DNA of 59,057 nucleotides from JAGMXM01 sp964458325 (GTDB lineage Bacteria > Verrucomicrobiota > Verrucomicrobiia > Limisphaerales > UBA1319), in contig CAYWIM010000016.1 in the NCBI GenBank assembly GCA_964458325.1, positions 1 to 59,057 of the forward strand. Reading direction: 5' to 3'. Shown here piece by piece: positions 1 to 10,200 of this stretch. The notes beneath the pieces are model-generated. The model was not told where the DNA came from. It saw only the letters and a list, made by a program, of their open reading frames with translations, and did no database searches. A program made the translations under genes and the position numbers. Position 1 is the first letter of the stretch, and each line of letters begins with the position of its first letter.

Positions 1-96
1 CGTCGCGCCTTGCCAGCCCGCCCAATCCCCTCCAGCAAAATCGGAATTAATTTTTACACAGACCCTTACGGAGCGGCTTCTCCAAATCGTTGCCGT

Positions 97-756
97 TCAA
101 TCCGGCTGGCCGCGGCTCCGCAGCCGCTTGGCAATGGCTGCCCGCCGCAGCTCCTTCATGCCCGACACGTTCAGCTTCTGCATCATCCGGGCGGCATAGG
201 ACTCGACCGTGCGCGGGCTCACATGCAACACCTCGGCGATTTCTTCCCCGCTGAGCCCTTCTCCCAGCAGCTCATAGAGCCGCTGCTGCTGCCCGCTCAG
301 ATCGCCGAACGGGTGCGCCTCAGCTTCCACCCAATCTCTGGCCACCAGCCCGATCCCGGCCCGCGGGCTCACATACCGGTTGCCGGCGAGAACGCTGTGG
401 ACGGCTTCGACCAGGCAGGAGGCCACCTCGCGTTTGGTCACATAGCCGGCTGCTCCGGCGGCAAACGCCTTCCGGACCACGTTCGAATCTTCGTGCATCG
501 AGTACACCAGCGAACGCAGCCGCCTCTCCTGGAGCTCCTGGATCAGCTCCAGGCCGCTCTTTTGCCCGAGCGAAAGGTCCACCACGGCCAGATCCGCGGA
601 GTCAAGTCCGGGGTGAGCGAGCGCCTCCTCGAGGCTGCCCGCCTGGCCGCAGATGCTGAACCCGGACTGCTGCAGCACAGCCGCCAGGCCTTCCCGCACC
701 ATGGCGTGATCATCCACCAGGAACAGCCGGAAAGGTTTTGCCGCCTTGGCTGCCAT
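97..756 (-). CDS. NarL/FixJ-family response regulator
   Basis: Response regulator of 219 residues that should receive phosphate from the kinase encoded just upstream and then bind DNA. The receiver domain (about residues 9-125) shows the acidic pair VDDH, the phospho-acceptor Asp60 in VVDLSLG, and a conserved Lys in GYVTK. The C-terminal LuxR-type helix-turn-helix (about 150-215) shows LSGEEIAEVLHVSPRTVES. I chose the ATG at 756 because the receiver fold starts within ten residues; the upstream extension of the frame to 1125 is out-of-frame kinase coding sequence. It begins 5 bases after the kinase stop, so the two are co-transcribed. The regulon is unknown. Confidence 0.93.
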   Translation of the reverse strand: MAAKAAKPFRLFLVDDHAMVREGLAAVLQQSGFSICGQAGSLEEALAHPGLDSADLAVVDLSLGQKSGLELIQELQERRLRSLVYSMHEDSNVVRKAFAAGAAGYVTKREVASCLVEAVHSVLAGNRYVSPRAGIGLVARDWVEAEAHPFGDLSGQQQRLYELLGEGLSGEEIAEVLHVSPRTVESYAARMMQKLNVSGMKELRRAAIAKRLRSRGQPD

Positions 757-761
757 ATCCT

Positions 762-2060
762 CTACTTCTGAGAAACAGCCCTGTCGATCTGCGCTGCCTG
801 CCCGCACGGCACCTGGCAGATCACGACCGTCCCCCCGCCTGCGGGGTGCTCGACCTGGAGCTTGCCCCCCATGGCTTTGGCGCGGTAATTCATGATCTGA
901 GCCCCCAGGCCGCCGGGCGGGCGCTCTGCCGCCGGCTCCGGGCCTTGCCCGTCGTCGATCACGCGCAGGGTGCAGCTCTCGGCTGAGCCCTGCAGCTCGA
1001 TGTCGATTCGCCGACAGCGGGCGTGTTTGACGGCATTGTTCGCGGCCTCCTGGGCAATGCGATAAAGATGGTGCGCCGCCTCGGCGCCGAGCACGGGCGT
1101 TTCCCCCGTCTCCCGCATCTCGCATTGCAGGCCGGACCTCTGCTCCAGCCTTCTGCAGAGGCGCTGCAGGGCGGGCGCGATCGATTCCGGATCGAGATCG
1201 ACCGGACAGAGGCCCTTCGCGGCGTCGTAGGCCGACCCGATGCAGCCTTCGAGCATCGCGCCAACCCGCCGCGCCGCGGCGCTCTCGGGTGCTCCCCGCC
1301 TCTCGAGGTTATTCCCAACCGCCGTGCACTCGAGCAGCGTCGCCGTCAAAAGCTGGCACAGACCGTCATGGAGTTCCAAGCCGATGCGCCGCTGCTCTTC
1401 CTCGCTGATCCGCGTGATCTCATCCTCCAATCGGCGGCGCTCCAGTGCCGCGGCCTCGACCTCGCGCCGGGTGCGCCGCTCCTCAATCATCACCCTCATC
1501 TGCGCCTCAAGAAACCGGGCGAACAACATCATGAGCGGCACCAGCGCGACCAGCCACATCGCCCATTGCATCAGCCAATAATCCGGGTCCGTGCTGTTCT
1601 CGCGGATGACCAGGCTCTTGTCCAGCAGGCCGGCGGCTGCCAAGCCGGTGGCTGCCCCAAACATCAGCGCGCTGATCCCGGCGGCCAGCCAGCCCGCGCG
1701 GTTGCTCACCAGGATCAGCGCCAGGATGGGAAGCAGCAACAGCCCCATCCGCCCACTCCCCGCAAGTCCAGTTAACGCGCACTGAATCGCGCTGATGCCG
1801 TATGCCCCGGCAAAAAAGAACAGCGCGCGCCCCTCCAGGCTCCAGTCCCGGCGCCAGGCTGCCGCCACCACCATCAGGAAACCCGCTGCCACCGCCGCGC
1901 GCAAAATCCATCCCATCCGAAAGCCGTCCAGCCACACGGCCACCACGAGCATCGGCAGGCCAATCAGGGCCACCACCGGGACGACAACGTTCATCGCCTT
2001 GGTGCGCCATTCGCTCACCACTGCCGCGATTTCAGCGGCCACATCGGATTCAGGACTCAT
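762..2060 (-). CDS. Membrane sensor histidine kinase, NarL/DegS type (HisKA_3)
   Basis: Sensor kinase of 432 residues. The first 185 residues contain about six hydrophobic segments (for example around 25-43, 52-69, 79-97, 106-119, 123-145, 165-182), so sensing probably occurs in the membrane. A charged coiled-coil linker follows. The dimerisation and phospho-acceptor motif is LELHDG with His231, then an HATPase domain with an N-box (AQEAANNAVKHA) and a G-box (DDGQGP, GGLGAQIM). The start at 2060 is preceded by a good Shine-Dalgarno sequence (GGAGG on the minus strand at 2071-2075). It forms an operon with the response regulator downstream. No extracellular ligand domain is visible, so the signal is unknown. 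Confidence 0.93.
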   Translation of the reverse strand: MSPESDVAAEIAAVVSEWRTKAMNVVVPVVALIGLPMLVVAVWLDGFRMGWILRAAVAAGFLMVVAAAWRRDWSLEGRALFFFAGAYGISAIQCALTGLAGSGRMGLLLLPILALILVSNRAGWLAAGISALMFGAATGLAAAGLLDKSLVIRENSTDPDYWLMQWAMWLVALVPLMMLFARFLEAQMRVMIEERRTRREVEAAALERRRLEDEITRISEEEQRRIGLELHDGLCQLLTATLLECTAVGNNLERRGAPESAAARRVGAMLEGCIGSAYDAAKGLCPVDLDPESIAPALQRLCRRLEQRSGLQCEMRETGETPVLGAEAAHHLYRIAQEAANNAVKHARCRRIDIELQGSAESCTLRVIDDGQGPEPAAERPPGGLGAQIMNYRAKAMGGKLQVEHPAGGGTVVICQVPCGQAAQIDRAVSQK

Positions 2061-2187
2061 ATCGGAACACCCTCCTGCCAACCCTCCGCCGGGCAGGTCT
2101 GACGGCCATCTCTACCACAATCCCATCCTCGCCGTGAAGGACCTCTTTTCGCTCATCTCCCACGCCCCGTTATGCTATGGTGGGGCC

Positions 2188-2555
2188 GTGGCTGCCACTC
2201 GGAACGATGACGAAAGCGCCGGAATACAATCAGCCGCTTTCGCCACAACCCACTGGAGCGTGGTGCTGATGGCGGGGAAGCACGGATCGCCCCAGTCCGC
2301 GGCCGCACTCGAGGCGCTTTGTCGCGCTTACTAATCGATGAGCTGCAAGGCGGCCTGTTAGGCGAGCGCCCGCCCGAAACCTACGCCCAGGCTGGCTCTC
2401 GGCTGGGTCTGAGCGAGACGGCGGTGAAAGTGACCGTCCACCGGCTGCGGCGGCGTTATCGCGAGCTGCTGCGTCAAGAGATTGCCTGCACCGTGACGCG
2501 ATCGGAGGAGGTTGACGACGAGCTGCGTTACCTGTTCGAGGTCGTCAGCCGCTGA
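2188..2555 (+). pseudogene. Broken ECF RNA polymerase sigma factor, internally deleted and frameshifted
   Basis: Two pieces of one sigma-factor gene lie next to each other in different frames. From a GTG at 2188 the sequence encodes an N-terminal end with the family hallmark TTHWSVVL, running to ALCRAY and a TAA at 2332-2334. In another frame, from about 2320 to 2555, lies the C-terminal region 4: an ETYAQAGSRLGLSETAVKV helix-turn-helix, then HRLRRRYRELL and a terminal DDELRYLFEVV. In intact family members these ends are separated by region 2 and the linker, more than 100 residues, which are absent here. Core binding and -10 recognition are therefore lost. The downstream WD40 kinase is the usual neighbour of this sigma family. 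A short regulator made from the C-terminal piece alone is possible but less likely. Confidence 0.75.
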
Positions 2556-2610
2556 GCGAAGGCTCGTGTAACCGTTAGCCATGGCTCCCGTTGTACGGAG
2601 TCGAGAATGG

Positions 2611-5600
2611 ATGAAGCCAGTTACCGGCACATGCTCGAGTTGCGGCGCCCCGCTCCCGTCCGACGCCCCCCAGGGGCTCTGTCCGCGCTGCCTCTACCGA
2701 TTGGGCTTCGAGGAATGCCCGCCGGTGAGCGCGCATCCCAAAACCCATCCCTCGCCGATCGGCCCCCGCCCCTCACCCTCCGCCGCGTCCTTCGGGGAGT
2801 ATGAGCTGCTCGAGGAGATCGGGCGTGGCGGCATGGGCGTGGTCTACAAGGCCCGACAAAAGAGCCTGGATCGGATGGTCGCCCTTAAGCTGCTTTTGTT
2901 CGGGCCGCACGCGCCGGCGGAGTCGGTGAAGCGTTTCCGCGCCGAGGCGGTGGCCACGGCGGCGCTGCAGCACCCGAACATCGTCGCCATCCATGAGGTC
3001 GGGTTCTGCCAGGGCCAGCATTTCATCGCGATGGATTTCGTCGAGGGGCGGAGCCTGGCCAAGGTGTTTGCAGACTGGCGGATGCGGACCGCGGATTTCC
3101 GGCGGCAAGCCGGCTGGGTTCAGACGATCGCCGAAGCGCTTCATTATGCGCACGAGCGCGGCATTCTCCATCGCGATCTCAAGCCGTCGAATGTCCTCAT
3201 CGACACGCAAGGACAGCCGCACGTGGTCGATTTTGGCCTGGCCAAGCGGCTCGAGGGAGACTCGGAATTGACGATCACGGGCCAGGTGCTGGGCTCCCCG
3301 AACTACATGTCACCGGAGCAAGCGACGGGCAAACGGGGCACGGTGAGCCGGCGCACCGACGTGTTCGCTCTGGGCGCGATCCTGTATCACGCGCTGACAG
3401 GGCACCCACCGTTTCTGGGCGAAGGGCTGGCGGAGACCGTGCAGCAGGTGCTGAATGCGGACCCGGCGCCGCCGCGGATGCTCGATCCCGGCGTGCCGGC
3501 CGATCTCGAGACGGTATGCCTCAAGTGCCTCGAGAAGGAGCCCGCCAAGCGCTACGCGACGGCGAAGCTGCTCGCAGAGGAGCTGGGCCGATTTCTCGAG
3601 GGCAAAACGGTCCTGGCGCGGCCTGTGAGCCGGTTAGCCAGGGCCTGGCGTTGGTGCGGACGGAAGCCGGCGCTGGCCAGCCTGATCGCCGCGCTCGCCG
3701 TGACGGTGATCGCCGGTTTCACGGCTGTCCTCGGGCAGCTGCACCGGGCGCGTTTGGCCGAGCTGGCCGCCTTGAAGAACGCCTACGTTGCGGACATGAA
3801 CCTCGCCCGGCAGGCCCTCGAGGAGAGCAATCTCGGGCGCGCCCGCGCGCTGCTGGCCCGCTACCGGCCCGCAAACCCGCCGCGGGCCGCGCGTCTCGAA
3901 TCAATCGCCACCGATTTCCGCGACTGGGAATGGCGCTGGCTCTGGCAACGCTGCCAGACACACGAACGCGCCACTCTCGCCGGCGCTTCGAATTTCGTCC
4001 ACGCCGTGGCCGTCTCTCCGAACAACCGCTGGCTCGCAGCCCTCAGCTCCCAGGACGCGCTCCGCCTTTGGGATCTGGCCAGCCAGAAATGTGTCGCGAG
4101 CCGGCCGGAGGCCAGCTTCTACCGCGATCCGATTCTGTTTGCGGTGGCCGAACTCAGCCTGTTTGCGGGCAGCCATGAAACCGCCAGCGTCAAAATCTGG
4201 AGCATTCCCTCCCTGAAGCAAATCGCAGAACTCCGCCATGAACAGGCCGTCCACTGGATTGCCCTGTCCGGCGACGGGCGGATTCTGGCGGCGATCGACT
4301 CGCGCGGAGTGAAAGTCTGGGATGCGCGCGAGCACCGGGAATTGGCCGACCTCGACGTCGAAAGCAACCTCAGCTTCGGTCGAGTGGCGTTGTCGCGCGA
4401 CGGCCGGCGTATGGCCTTCAGCGACTTTGACGGGCGAATCCGGGTGTGGGACTGGAGGAGCGGCGAACGATCCGCCGAGCTGCGGGGCCACACGCGCACG
4501 CCGCCCTGGCAAGCCGCGGTTCAGGACCTGGCGTTCACCCCGGACGGCGGCCAGCTCCTGTCCGCCGGATCGGATCGAATCTTGCGCCTCTGGGATCTGA
4601 GTTCCGGACGGGAACAGCGCCAGCTCGCCGGCCACTCTGATGTGGTCACCGCGGTCGCGTTTTCGCCCGATGGCGCCACGCTGGCGACCGGCGGGTGCGA
4701 TCAAACCGTTCGGCTGTGGGACGTGGCGAGCTGGGAGATTCGCGCCGTCTTGCGCGGCCACCTGGATGAAGTCCATGACGTGACCTTCTCCCCGGATGGC
4801 CGCACGGTCGTCAGCGCCGGCAAGGATGGGGCCGTGAAACTCTGGGACGCGCATTCGCCACCCGAGCCGCGGTTCTCCTGGCCGGTGCCCGCCGAAGTCC
4901 GGCTCATCGTCCTCGCAGCCGACGCCGGGGTCGCGGGGCTGCTGCGCGCCGACGGCTCTTTCGGCCTGATGGATACCGCGAGCTGGCAGGAGAAACCCGT
5001 CCGGCCCCTGTCGATCCCGTGGACCCACACGCTCCGGATCACGATCGATTCCCGGTCCACTCGCCTCGTGGCCAGCACCGAGGCGGGCCCGATTCAGGCT
5101 TGGCGCCTGCCCGACGCACTCGAGAGAACGGCCTTTGTGGGCCATGAAGGGCGCGTCGAGGCGCTGGCGTTTTCCGAGGACGGACGCTGGCTGGCCAGCG
5201 CCGGGACGGACCGCACGCTGCGCATCTGGCAGACGGATACTCTGCAGCAGGCATTCCGTTTCCCCCACGAACACGAACAGGTGACCAGTCTGCTGCTGTC
5301 GGCCGACGGCATGTTGCTCGGCGCCACCTTCAACGACGGCGAATCGGAGATCTGGGAGCGTGCCACCGGCCGGAGGCGGGCGCGGTTCACGCCGCACAAG
5401 ATGGCACACGAAATCGCTTTTCTCCATCGTTCCCCACGCTTCATCACCCGGAGCGGCGATGGGACGATCAAAGCCTGGGATCTGCGGACGATGAGATGTG
5501 AAGCCACCTTGCGCGGCTCCCTGCGCGGGGTGAACAGCGCGGCCATCTCGCCCGACGACCGCACGCTCGCGGCGGGCACGGGCGAGGGCGTCATTCGGCT

Positions 5601-5811
5601 TTGGGACCTCCGCTCTGGGCAGGAAGTTGCCGCGCTCGAAGGCCACCGCGAGTCGGTGGGTCAACTGGCTTTCTCGCGGGACGGCCGGGTCTTGCTTTCC
5701 GTGGGCGAGGAGGCCGTGCGAACCGTGCGCAGGTGGGAGGCGCCGCCCCTGGCCGAAATCGAGGCGGCGGAGAATGCCAGGGCCAGAGCGGCTTCTCCTG
5801 AAGGTCTGTAA
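2611..5811 (+). CDS. Membrane Ser/Thr protein kinase with N-terminal zinc ribbon and C-terminal WD40 propeller(s)
   Basis: Protein kinase of 1066 residues. An N-terminal zinc-ribbon-like motif has CxxC pairs at Cys8/11 and Cys24/27. The kinase domain (about 64-335) has the glycine loop IGRGGMGVVYKA, Lys93 in VALKLL, catalytic Asp189 in HRDLKPSN and Asp207 in DFGLAK, so it should be active. One transmembrane helix lies near 353-376. A helical linker and about a dozen WD40 repeats (440-1050, recurring LWDL/VWD and SPDG/SxDG) follow, probably for partner binding. The ATG at 2611 has a GGAG ten bases upstream; an in-frame ATG at 2581 is possible. It follows a sigma-factor remnant, a pairing common in Planctomycetes and Verrucomicrobia. 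The target is unknown. Confidence 0.93.
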   Translation: MKPVTGTCSSCGAPLPSDAPQGLCPRCLYRLGFEECPPVSAHPKTHPSPIGPRPSPSAASFGEYELLEEIGRGGMGVVYKARQKSLDRMVALKLLLFGPHAPAESVKRFRAEAVATAALQHPNIVAIHEVGFCQGQHFIAMDFVEGRSLAKVFADWRMRTADFRRQAGWVQTIAEALHYAHERGILHRDLKPSNVLIDTQGQPHVVDFGLAKRLEGDSELTITGQVLGSPNYMSPEQATGKRGTVSRRTDVFALGAILYHALTGHPPFLGEGLAETVQQVLNADPAPPRMLDPGVPADLETVCLKCLEKEPAKRYATAKLLAEELGRFLEGKTVLARPVSRLARAWRWCGRKPALASLIAALAVTVIAGFTAVLGQLHRARLAELAALKNAYVADMNLARQALEESNLGRARALLARYRPANPPRAARLESIATDFRDWEWRWLWQRCQTHERATLAGASNFVHAVAVSPNNRWLAALSSQDALRLWDLASQKCVASRPEASFYRDPILFAVAELSLFAGSHETASVKIWSIPSLKQIAELRHEQAVHWIALSGDGRILAAIDSRGVKVWDAREHRELADLDVESNLSFGRVALSRDGRRMAFSDFDGRIRVWDWRSGERSAELRGHTRTPPWQAAVQDLAFTPDGGQLLSAGSDRILRLWDLSSGREQRQLAGHSDVVTAVAFSPDGATLATGGCDQTVRLWDVASWEIRAVLRGHLDEVHDVTFSPDGRTVVSAGKDGAVKLWDAHSPPEPRFSWPVPAEVRLIVLAADAGVAGLLRADGSFGLMDTASWQEKPVRPLSIPWTHTLRITIDSRSTRLVASTEAGPIQAWRLPDALERTAFVGHEGRVEALAFSEDGRWLASAGTDRTLRIWQTDTLQQAFRFPHEHEQVTSLLLSADGMLLGATFNDGESEIWERATGRRRARFTPHKMAHEIAFLHRSPRFITRSGDGTIKAWDLRTMRCEATLRGSLRGVNSAAISPDDRTLAAGTGEGVIRLWDLRSGQEVAALEGHRESVGQLAFSRDGRVLLSVGEEAVRTVRRWEAPPLAEIEAAENARARAASPEGL

Positions 5812-5906
5812 CCTTTCGTCCGTTTTCCCGTTGGAAGGCGTGGAAGCAAAGTGGCGCGTTGCTCGAGCGCCGCCGGGCTGCCGTGGACTCCAGCTTTGAC
5901 GAAATT

Positions 5907-7094
5907 ATGAATGCGAACATCGCTATCCCTGCCGGCCCGCGAAGACTTCTTCGATTCCAACGCGCTCTGGCGCTGACACTGGTCTGGCTCGGCGCCAGCC
6001 TCTTGGCGATCGCCCAGCCGCGCATCTCCTCCCCGCCGCGCAATGTTGCCGTCCCGCTCGGCCAGGACGCGCAGTTCCGCGTTTCGGCCAGCGGTGCGGC
6101 TCCCTTGGCGTATGCATGGCGATTCAATGGAACACCACTCGAGGGACAGACCACCAATAGTCTCACGCTCACCAACATCGGGCTGGCCCAGCTCGGCGGC
6201 TATGAAGTCACCGTCAGCAACGGCGCCGGAACCATCACCAGCGCTCCCGCCTGGCTCCTGCTGATGACGCGCTGGTCGGAGCTGGTGTTCTTCGGCGCCA
6301 GCGATGGCCAGCAAATGTGCGCGACGGGCCCGCCTTGGATCGTTCAGCTCGCCGACCGGATCGGGCTCCGCTTGCGCAACTATTCGGCCGCCGGCGCCGG
6401 CAATACCGCCGTCCGCGCGCAGATTGCGGCTTACCTGGCCAGTTCCACGCCCACAACCAACAGCCTGTTTTCGTTTTGGGTGGGGGGATCGGAGGAGGCC
6501 GCCGCGGGGCTGACCGAACGCGCAGCCTCCAACAGGCTCGACCATGTGCGTGCGCTGGCCGTCGCGGGGGCCAGAAGCTTTCTCATTCCGCGGATCCCGC
6601 CGCTCGAGTTTGCACCCGCTTTTCGCGCCATGTACCCGAGTTTCAGAAACGAAATGGCCATCGAGTACGATGCCCTGCTCGATGCCGGCCTCGACCTGTT
6701 GCAGGCCGAGTATGATCTGACGGTCTTTCGCCCCAACCTCTTCGCCTGGACAACGGCGGTTTGGGAGAGCCCGGAGGAGTACGGTTTTCCCAGCCCGCCG
6801 ACCGCAGGCTTCTACTGCGACGGTTTTCATAACACTTTTGCGGCTCACCAGCTCATCAGTGAGGAGTGCTACCGATGGATGACCCCTCCGTCGATCCTCG
6901 CCGTGTCCATGGGGATCGAGGAGGGAACGCTCGAACTCCAGTGGCAAGGGGGCAGCCCGCCGTTTCGAGTTCAGCAGTGTGACGACCCAGCCAATGCCGC
7001 CTGGCAATCGCAGGAGGCAACCTTCGAGACCAACGCACGGGTGCCACGCGCGGCGCCACAGCGGTTCTTCCGCGTCCTCAACCTGGGCCAGTGA
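5907..7094 (+). CDS. Secreted protein with Ig-like domain and SGNH/GDSL-like region
   Basis: Protein of 395 residues with a Sec signal (hydrophobic stretch about 18-37 ending near IAQP), an Ig-like domain (about 38-125, with LGGYEVTVSNGAG typical of bacterial Ig repeats), and a region resembling SGNH-hydrolase/GDSL proteins. FFGASDGQQ stands where the GDS block would be, FWVGGSEE is comparable to the usual FWxGxND block, and DGFHNT resembles the terminal DxxH block. The canonical catalytic Ser block is not intact, so esterase activity is uncertain. The C-terminus has the PQRFFRVLNLGQ ending seen in verrucomicrobial secreted proteins. The ATG at 5907 is chosen for the signal peptide. The last part of the gene is duplicated at 11751-11858. 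Confidence 0.7.
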   Translation: MNANIAIPAGPRRLLRFQRALALTLVWLGASLLAIAQPRISSPPRNVAVPLGQDAQFRVSASGAAPLAYAWRFNGTPLEGQTTNSLTLTNIGLAQLGGYEVTVSNGAGTITSAPAWLLLMTRWSELVFFGASDGQQMCATGPPWIVQLADRIGLRLRNYSAAGAGNTAVRAQIAAYLASSTPTTNSLFSFWVGGSEEAAAGLTERAASNRLDHVRALAVAGARSFLIPRIPPLEFAPAFRAMYPSFRNEMAIEYDALLDAGLDLLQAEYDLTVFRPNLFAWTTAVWESPEEYGFPSPPTAGFYCDGFHNTFAAHQLISEECYRWMTPPSILAVSMGIEEGTLELQWQGGSPPFRVQQCDDPANAAWQSQEATFETNARVPRAAPQRFFRVLNLGQ

Positions 7095-7105
7095 ATCGCG
7101 GCTCA
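6998..7105 (+). repeat. Direct repeat copy 1 (3' end of the Ig/SGNH-like gene)
   Basis: A 108-base segment covering the last codons and stop of the preceding gene plus 11 bases beyond. It matches 11751-11858 at all but four positions in my alignment. The two copies are in the same orientation and bracket the oppositely oriented zincin gene. Confidence 0.9.
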
Positions 7106-7213
7106 CAGCCTTGCTGCGGCGTTGCTGCGTGGGGTGGATACCATGTTTGACCTCGTTGCCTGCCGTTGCCCAGTCCCTGGTGCATGGATGCGGTTGGCGT
7201 TCGGGTGCCTGGC

Positions 7214-10200
7214 TCACGGCCAGCACAGGCGGTAGAAACGCGTCTCGGCAGAAGTTGGGATCGAGAGATAGAACTGGCCCGGCCGTGCCTGGCAGGGGCC
7301 GTCCACCGGTGTCCAGGACGCCGGCGCGTCCAGGCGCGGCGTTTCTTCCAGGGTCCAGCGAGGGCATAGCGGCCAGGAAATCTCGAGCTGGCCGCCGGCG
7401 CGCTGGAGGATCAGCGCCGGCCGCTGGCCGCACCCGGGCTTGCAGGCGCCCGCGCTGCCCGCTTGCGCGAGCGCAGCGATTTCCTCGGGGTCGAGCGCGC
7501 GATGGAACAGCATGACTTCGTCCAGCGCTCCCAGGAAAGGCAGGTCGTTGGCCGCCGAGGCGCGCCCCAGGCAGAGCGGCGCGAGGTTGCCGCTCATCCA
7601 CGCCGGCTGGGAGCCGCTTTGCTCGACGCCGTTCACGTACAGCTTCATCGCGCTGCCGTCGAACGTGCCCGCCACATGGGTCCAACTGTTTACGGGTATG
7701 GGGTCATCGCTGTCGACAACCACCGGGACGGTGTTCCAGATCACGAACCGCACCCGGGTATTGCCGAACGGATTGAACTCGAGCCCGTAGCCGCCGGTGA
7801 CGCGGTAGCCGCCTTTTTCGAGGATCCGATTGGCGTCGTAGCTTGTGGGATAGATCCAGAGGGCGATGGTCAACGCGGATGGCAGCAGGCTTGCGTGATG
7901 CGGGATCACCACGCCGTTGCGGCCATCGAACTGGAAGGCTGCCGCCACTTTGCCCAGTGCGAACGAAGTGCCGGCTCCGACGCTCCCGTGGTTCTCGCCG
8001 ATCAGGTCCAGAGCATGCTGGTCGCCCGGCCACCAGCTGACCAGGCCTTCCATCGGCGCCTGGCACGGAGGCCGGCTCAGCGGATCAAGCGGGTTGGCGC
8101 CCGCCTGGATTTCCTCGCCATCGGGCGCCCCGTCGCCGTCGGTGTCAGGATGACGCGGGTTGAGCCCGCGCCAGGACTCGTCGAAGCTGGTCACGCCGTC
8201 GCGGTCGTCGTCCGCCATCGCGTCGGCGGCCAGGCTGGGATCCAGCCCGTGGGCCAGCTCGAACTTGTCGCTCATGCCGTCGCGATCCGAGTCGGCCAGC
8301 ACGGTGAAGGAGCTGGTCGCGGTGGCGAGCTCGCCGTCGGCGTCGCGCACGGCGAGCTCGGCAGCGTATTGGCCTGGCGAGCGCGCCGGCAACAGCACCA
8401 AGGACTGGTCGCCGGCGTAGTGGCCGTTGATCCACCAGGTGAACGTGAGGGGCAAGCCTTCGGGATCATAGCCGTGGCCCCGCAGCGGGATGGGCTGCCC
8501 CTCGATGAATCGGCTGCCGGCAATGGGCTCCTCGATCGCCGTCACCGGCGGCTTGCCCGCCACCGTGAACACCTGGTCGCTGTCGTCCGCGCCCGAATTG
8601 AATCCATCCTCCGCAGTGACGCGGATGAGCGCCTCGCGTCCGCCGGCCAGGCGGGCGGTGTTCCATTCCAGGGCCTCGCTGCGCAGGCCCGTGGCCAGCA
8701 CCACCCAGCGGCCGCCGCCGGGTGAATAGCTGACGCTGAAACGCAGGCTGTCGCCGTCCGCGTCGCCGGCGGACCAACGGATGAGCATCGGTTCGTCGGA
8801 GCCGAACCGCTCGCTGCCGTTGGGGGCGAGCACCTGGACTTGCGGGGCATTGGGCGAGCGTTGCCTCTGCCACAAGAGCTGTCGTCCGCGCCAAAGCTCG
8901 ACCCGGACGGCGCCCGGGTCCAGCGGCGCCACAACGTCGAACGCCAGCATATCCGATGCATAGAGCGGCTGGCGCGATTCCTCGTGCAGCCAGCGCACCG
9001 GGAAGCGGTGATCGATGAGCACGGCTCGCTCATCGCGCAGGCGCAGAAAATAGGCGCTCTCGGGATCCGGCTCGGAGAAATCCTCCGTCCAGGCCGTGTC
9101 GCTGGCCACCGAGAGGAGGGTATCGCCCTGCAACAAGCCCCAGACGCGGAACCCGATCTGGCCGAGGCCCGCCTGGCCTGCCGCCGATTTGGCGCTGCTG
9201 CCGGAGCGGAGCTTGTTGAACACGGCGAGATAGTTGGCGGAATTGAAGAAGTGGTTGTCGGGATTGCTGGAGGCGTCCATGATATCGGTGAGGCCGGTCG
9301 CATTCACCTGCCGGTAGAACACGTAGGCTTGCCAAGCCGGCACGTCGCGCTCGCTCTGGGGTATCCATGGCCAATAGAGATCTTTGAGATCGGCGATGTT
9401 GTGGCCCAGCTCGTGGGCCATAGTCTGGTCGTGGCGCACGCGGGCCCACGAGAGCACGCCCCCGTCCGAGCCGCCCGGCCCATACATGAAAAACTCGCCG
9501 TTCTGCGGGTGGAACCGATCGGGGAACCAGAGCGAGCCATAGGCCGCAGCGTCGCCCGCGAATGCAAAGTCATTGAACCGCTTGCGCGCGTCCTCCACGG
9601 GGCCGAAGAGCATGGTGTTGGCGTGGCGCCAGAGCCGCACCACGGGCGATTCTCCCTCGCCATCGACGAAGCAGTTATCGCTATTCTGATCCCGGAACTG
9701 GCGGAAGGTCTGGCCGGCGGCGTAGCCGGTCAGGTCCGTGGACCACTGGGTGCCGTTCCAATATTCCCCGATGTAATGCGCGAGGTCCTCGGCGTCGATC
9801 TGGCCGTTGTGATTGTCGTCGAAGGGCACGAAATACTTGCGCTCATCGCCGGGATGCGCCCCCCCGCGGAACACGCCAAACGTTCCGGCGGGCGGCAGAT
9901 TGAACAGGTTCGTGCTGGCCAGACGGCCGCCGATGAGCCCGTCGTTCCCGCAGGTGGGGAGGCTCAGATCGACCACTTGCGCGTGGTCGGCTCGCCAGAT
10001 GCCGCTGGGATGCGTGTCCTTGAAGGTCCACTCGTAGCCGGTGCCCTGGCAATAGCTGCTGCCATTGGTCATGGCCGCGGTTCCATCGCAGAAGATCAGC
10101 GGCCCGCCGAACGTCACCTTCAGGCCCATGTTCCGCGGATCCCAATACTCGCACCAGCCGTCGCGGATCGGGTAGGCGCGCACGACGGTCGACAGCTGGG

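Noticed and set aside
3901..5664. 587-codon antisense frame within the WD40 kinase gene
   Set aside because: It mirrors the WD40 repeats in antisense and has no independent motif or start context.
5661..7685. 674-codon antisense frame across the Ig/SGNH-like gene
   Set aside because: It overlaps three genuine coding regions and shows no family motif.
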